Assembly: GCF_024166365.1 (NCBI RefSeq)
Contig: NC_064831.1
Coordinates: 49,477,768-49,541,767, forward strand
Length of the DNA: 64,000 nt
From: Elephas maximus indicus
Taxonomy: Eukaryota > Chordata > Mammalia > Proboscidea > Elephantidae
Direction of reading: 5' to 3'
Shown here: one piece after another, positions 62,936 through 64,000 of the stretch
Numbering within the stretch: the first letter of the stretch is position 1
Layout of the letters: every line of letters begins with the position of its first letter
The notes under the pieces: generated by a model
The model's input: the letters and a program-made list of their open reading frames with translations, nothing else
Told to the model about the DNA's origin: nothing
Database searches by the model: none
Made by a program: the position numbers and the translations under genes

Positions 62936-64000
62936 GTTATTAGGTGTCGTCGAGTAGGTTCCAACTCATAGCGACCCTGTGTACTACAGAATGAAATATT
63001 GCACTGTCCTGCACCGTCCTTACAATCATTATTATGCTTGAGCCCATTGTTGCAGCCACTGTGTCAATCCATCTCACTGAGGGTCTTCCTCTTTTTCGCT
63101 GACCCTCTATTTTACCAAGCATGATGTCCTTCTCCAGGGACTGATACCTCCAAAGTATGGGAGACATAGTTTCGCCATCCTTGTTTCTAAGGAGCATTCT
63201 AGTTGTACTTCTTCCAAGGCAGATTTGTTTGTTCTTTTTTCAGTCCATGGTATATTCAATATTTTTCGCCAACACCACAGTTCAAAGACATCAACTCTTT
63301 TTTGGTCTTCCTTATTCATTGTCCAGCTTTCACGTGCATACGATGTGATTAAAAATACCATGGCTTGGGTCAGGCCCACCTTAGTCTCAAGGTGACATCT
63401 TTGCATTTCAACACTTCAAAAGAGATCTTTCACAGCTGATTTGACCAGTGCAATGCCTCTTTTGATTTCTTGACTGCTGCTTCCGTGGGTTTGGATTGTG
63501 GATCCAAGTAAAATGAAATCCTTGACAACTTCAATCTTTTCTCCGTTGATCATGATGTTGCTTTTTGGTCCAGTTGCAAGGATTTTTGTTTTATGTTGAG
63601 GTGTAATCCATACTGAGGGCTGTGGTCTTTGATCTTCATCAGTAAGTGCTTCAAGTCCTCCTCCCTTTCAACAAGCAAGGTTGTGTCATTTGCATAATGC
63701 AGGTTGTTAATGAGTCTTCCTCCAATCCTGATGCCCTGTTCTTCTTCATAAGTCCAGCTTCTCCAATTATTTGCTCAGCATACAGATTCAATAGGTATGG
63801 TGAAAGGAAACAACCCCGACACACACTTTTCCTGACTTTAAACCAATCAGTATCCCCTTGTTCTGTTCGAACAACTGCCTCTTGATCTATGTACAGCTTC
63901 CTCATGAGCACAATGAAGTGTTCTAGAATTCCCATTCTTCACAATGTTATCCATAATTTGTTATGATCCACACAGTTGAATGCCTTTGCACAGTCAATAA
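62936..64000 (-). mobile_element. RTE (BovB-like) LINE, 3' third, runs off the window
   Basis: Reverse-complement RTE from the tail (GTTATTAGGTGTCGTCGAGT) through the C-terminal ORF to the RT palm at the window end. Frames 63107-63406 (FELWCWRKILNIPWTEKR) and 63651-63935 (EQGDTDWFKVRKSVCRG, motif B side) show the domain. The YADD region is frameshifted near 63700. The 5' part lies beyond 64000. Confidence 0.9.

Overview
This is repeat-dense mammalian nuclear DNA with no bacterial-style genes. The organism is most likely an afrotherian, probably an elephant-, manatee- or hyrax-like paenungulate. The evidence is some twenty copies of a tRNA-derived SINE of the AfroSINE type (sense start resembling GGAGCCCTGGTGGCGCAGTG), several BovB-like RTE LINEs ending in ACAAC repeats, one very young L1, and a large set of one MaLR-type LTR family, all over old pan-mammalian MIR, L2, MLT1 and MER5-like repeats. 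The species call is inference.

0-15 kb: an RTE 3' end, old LTRs, a 583-bp solo LTR, MIR and L2, then an 11.2-kb degenerate provirus (3638-14864) lying in an ancient L1. The provirus keeps both LTRs, a primer-binding site matching tRNA-Ser, env remnants of gammaretroviral type and a polypurine tract before the 3' LTR. Two L1 fragments, one RTE and one SINE have since inserted into it.

15-33.8 kb: a full-length 3.2-kb RTE whose 5' half is inverted (15571-18782), then SINEs, MaLR and MLT1 LTRs, an L2, MIRs and short tandem arrays.

33.8-40.4 kb: a 6.5-kb L1 on the minus strand with perfect 17-bp target-site duplications. ORF1 is intact. ORF2 is full length with all catalytic residues I could check, but has one in-frame TGA. 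A 481-nt inter-ORF region carries an extra 88-codon frame whose stop overlaps the ORF2 start (ATGA).

40.4-52.5 kb: older L1 3' UTR fragments, a full-length minus-strand RTE (42161-45380), and more SINE, MaLR, MIR and L2 pieces, several nested in one another.

52.5-64 kb: the repeat load drops and a strong CpG island (about 53215-53660) appears, with an RFX-type X-box, an inverted CCAAT box and a consensus splice donor on the plus strand. This is the only good candidate for a host promoter and first exon. I recognise no downstream coding exon, so the remainder is probably intron or flank. The window ends inside another minus-strand RTE.

Transposon genes are the only recognisable protein-coding sequence. 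The elements connect in one way: the SINEs share their 3' tail with the RTE, which suggests RTE enzymes moved them, while the L1 copies show L1-endonuclease-like TTTT/AA target sites.
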